Assembly (NCBI GenBank): GCA_009698815.1
Contig: WLPJ01000005.1
Span: 57,517 to 121,516, forward strand
Direction of reading: 5' to 3'
Length of the DNA stretch: 64,000 nucleotides
Source: Actinomycetota bacterium
GTDB taxonomy: Bacteria; Actinomycetota; Actinomycetes; Nanopelagicales; Nanopelagicaceae
Positions 63,787 to 64,000 of this stretch are shown one piece after another; the stretch's first letter is position 1, and each line of letters opens with the position of its first letter. The translations under genes and the position numbers were made by a program. The notes below the pieces were generated by a model. It was not told where the DNA came from. It did no database searches and saw only the letters and a list, made by a program, of their open reading frames with translations.

Positions 63787-63803
63787 TTCACCAAGTTGGT
63801 GAA
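63787..63803 (+). promoter_or_regulatory. Perfect 17-bp palindrome upstream of the last gene
   Basis: TTCACCAA-G-TTGGTGAA, two perfect 8-base arms around one base; a one-base loop rules out an RNA hairpin, so a dimeric repressor or activator site is likely. It ends 30 bases before the ATG at 63834. A possible -10 TACATA is at 63809-63814, so the site would cover the -35 region. Confidence 0.55.
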
Positions 63804-63833
63804 CGGCTACATAGGCGAAAAGGAGAATGAACG

Positions 63834-64000
63834 ATGTTTCTTACATCTAAATCATTCACCACAGCACGCGTTACACGCGGTGCTGCTACTTCGCCTGCCA
63901 ATTTCCATGCGACTACAAAGAAGCATACAAATTGGCCCGCAGCGTCAAAGCCAGCGTTTTACGCAGCTTTTTACGCCGTGGATGAGGCCACAGGAGGTTC
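63834..64000 (+). CDS. Unidentified protein, N-terminal part only (3' end outside window)
   Basis: The frame is open from the ATG at 63834 to the window edge (55 codons). AGGAG lies 8 bases upstream, so the start is well supported. The visible residues (MFLTSKSFTTARVTRGAA, later WPAASKPAFYAAFYAVDEAT) are rich in Ala, Thr and aromatic residues with no motif I recognise. In mycobacteria a whiB gene is near uvrD2, but no Cys ligands are seen in this fragment. It follows a palindromic operator-like site. Confidence 0.6.
   Translation, partial: MFLTSKSFTTARVTRGAATSPANFHATTKKHTNWPAASKPAFYAAFYAVDEATGG

Overview
The window is a compact, mid-GC actinobacterial chromosome segment. Gene order (rsmI-metG-tatD-rsmA-ispE; tRNA-Gln-glmU-prs-rplY-pth; mfd-lipoprotein-mazG-eno-ftsB-DUF501-ppx; greA-DUF4307; uppS-phoH; fumarase-xseB-xseA / ispH-DUF6542-ychF; adnA-adnB-nudC-uvrD2) is the conserved actinobacterial backbone. 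Tiny intergenic gaps, ATGA overlaps, abutting or overlapping convergent gene ends, moderate GC and several start codons 6-9 nt behind a -10 hexamer suggest a streamlined freshwater lineage such as Nanopelagicales (acI, 'Ca. Planktophila'-like). The lineage is inference; the phylum is well supported.

Layout. 1-2.5 kb: 3' part of a CopD-CtaG fusion and an acyl-CoA dehydrogenase. 2.5-5.4 kb: 5-formyl-THF cyclo-ligase, then a MoeA-like protein lacking a whole domain, a RimJ-type acetyltransferase and a SepX/GlpR-like membrane protein; this resembles the Glp/GlpR cell-division module rather than molybdenum cofactor synthesis. 5.4-16.3 kb: protein O-mannosyltransferase, rRNA methyltransferases, MetRS, TatD, IspE, a MarR regulator, tRNA-Gln, GlmU, PRPP synthase, L25 (with a long leader) and Pth. 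16.3-27.7 kb: PEP carboxylase, Mfd, a SurA-like lipoprotein, MazG, enolase, FtsB, DUF501, Ppx and a family-5 uracil-DNA glycosylase.

27.7-29.4 kb is the most unusual region. An intact tRNA-Leu(UAA) is followed 1620 bp later by a decayed copy of its own 3' half. The two bracket a single AT-richer gene for a 505-residue secreted protein whose stop codon is the remnant of the duplicated anticodon. This looks like the footprint of tRNA-targeted integration with no integrase left.

29.5-38.5 kb: a YccA/BAX-inhibitor-like protein, two MFS exporters, a DrrAB-type ABC exporter, and a divergent sugar-oxidation set (IlvD/Edd dehydratase versus zinc alcohol dehydrogenase and SDR) around a palindromic operator. 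38.5-51.8 kb: GreA, DUF4307, a 47-aa membrane peptide, SURF1, DUF3817, UppS, PhoH, a transglycosylase-like secreted protein, class I fumarase, exonuclease VII, IspH, DUF6542, RmuC, YchF and a class III aminotransferase. 52-64 kb: TypA/BipA, the AdnAB helicase-nuclease, an endonuclease/exonuclease/phosphatase protein, NudC, a short UvrD2 without HRDC domain, and the start of an unidentified gene behind a perfect palindrome.

No gene-free stretch exceeds 300 bases; the longest are 51760-52021, 42806-43061, 14883-15030 and 18968-19101. No CRISPR array, IS transposase, rRNA or replication origin was seen.
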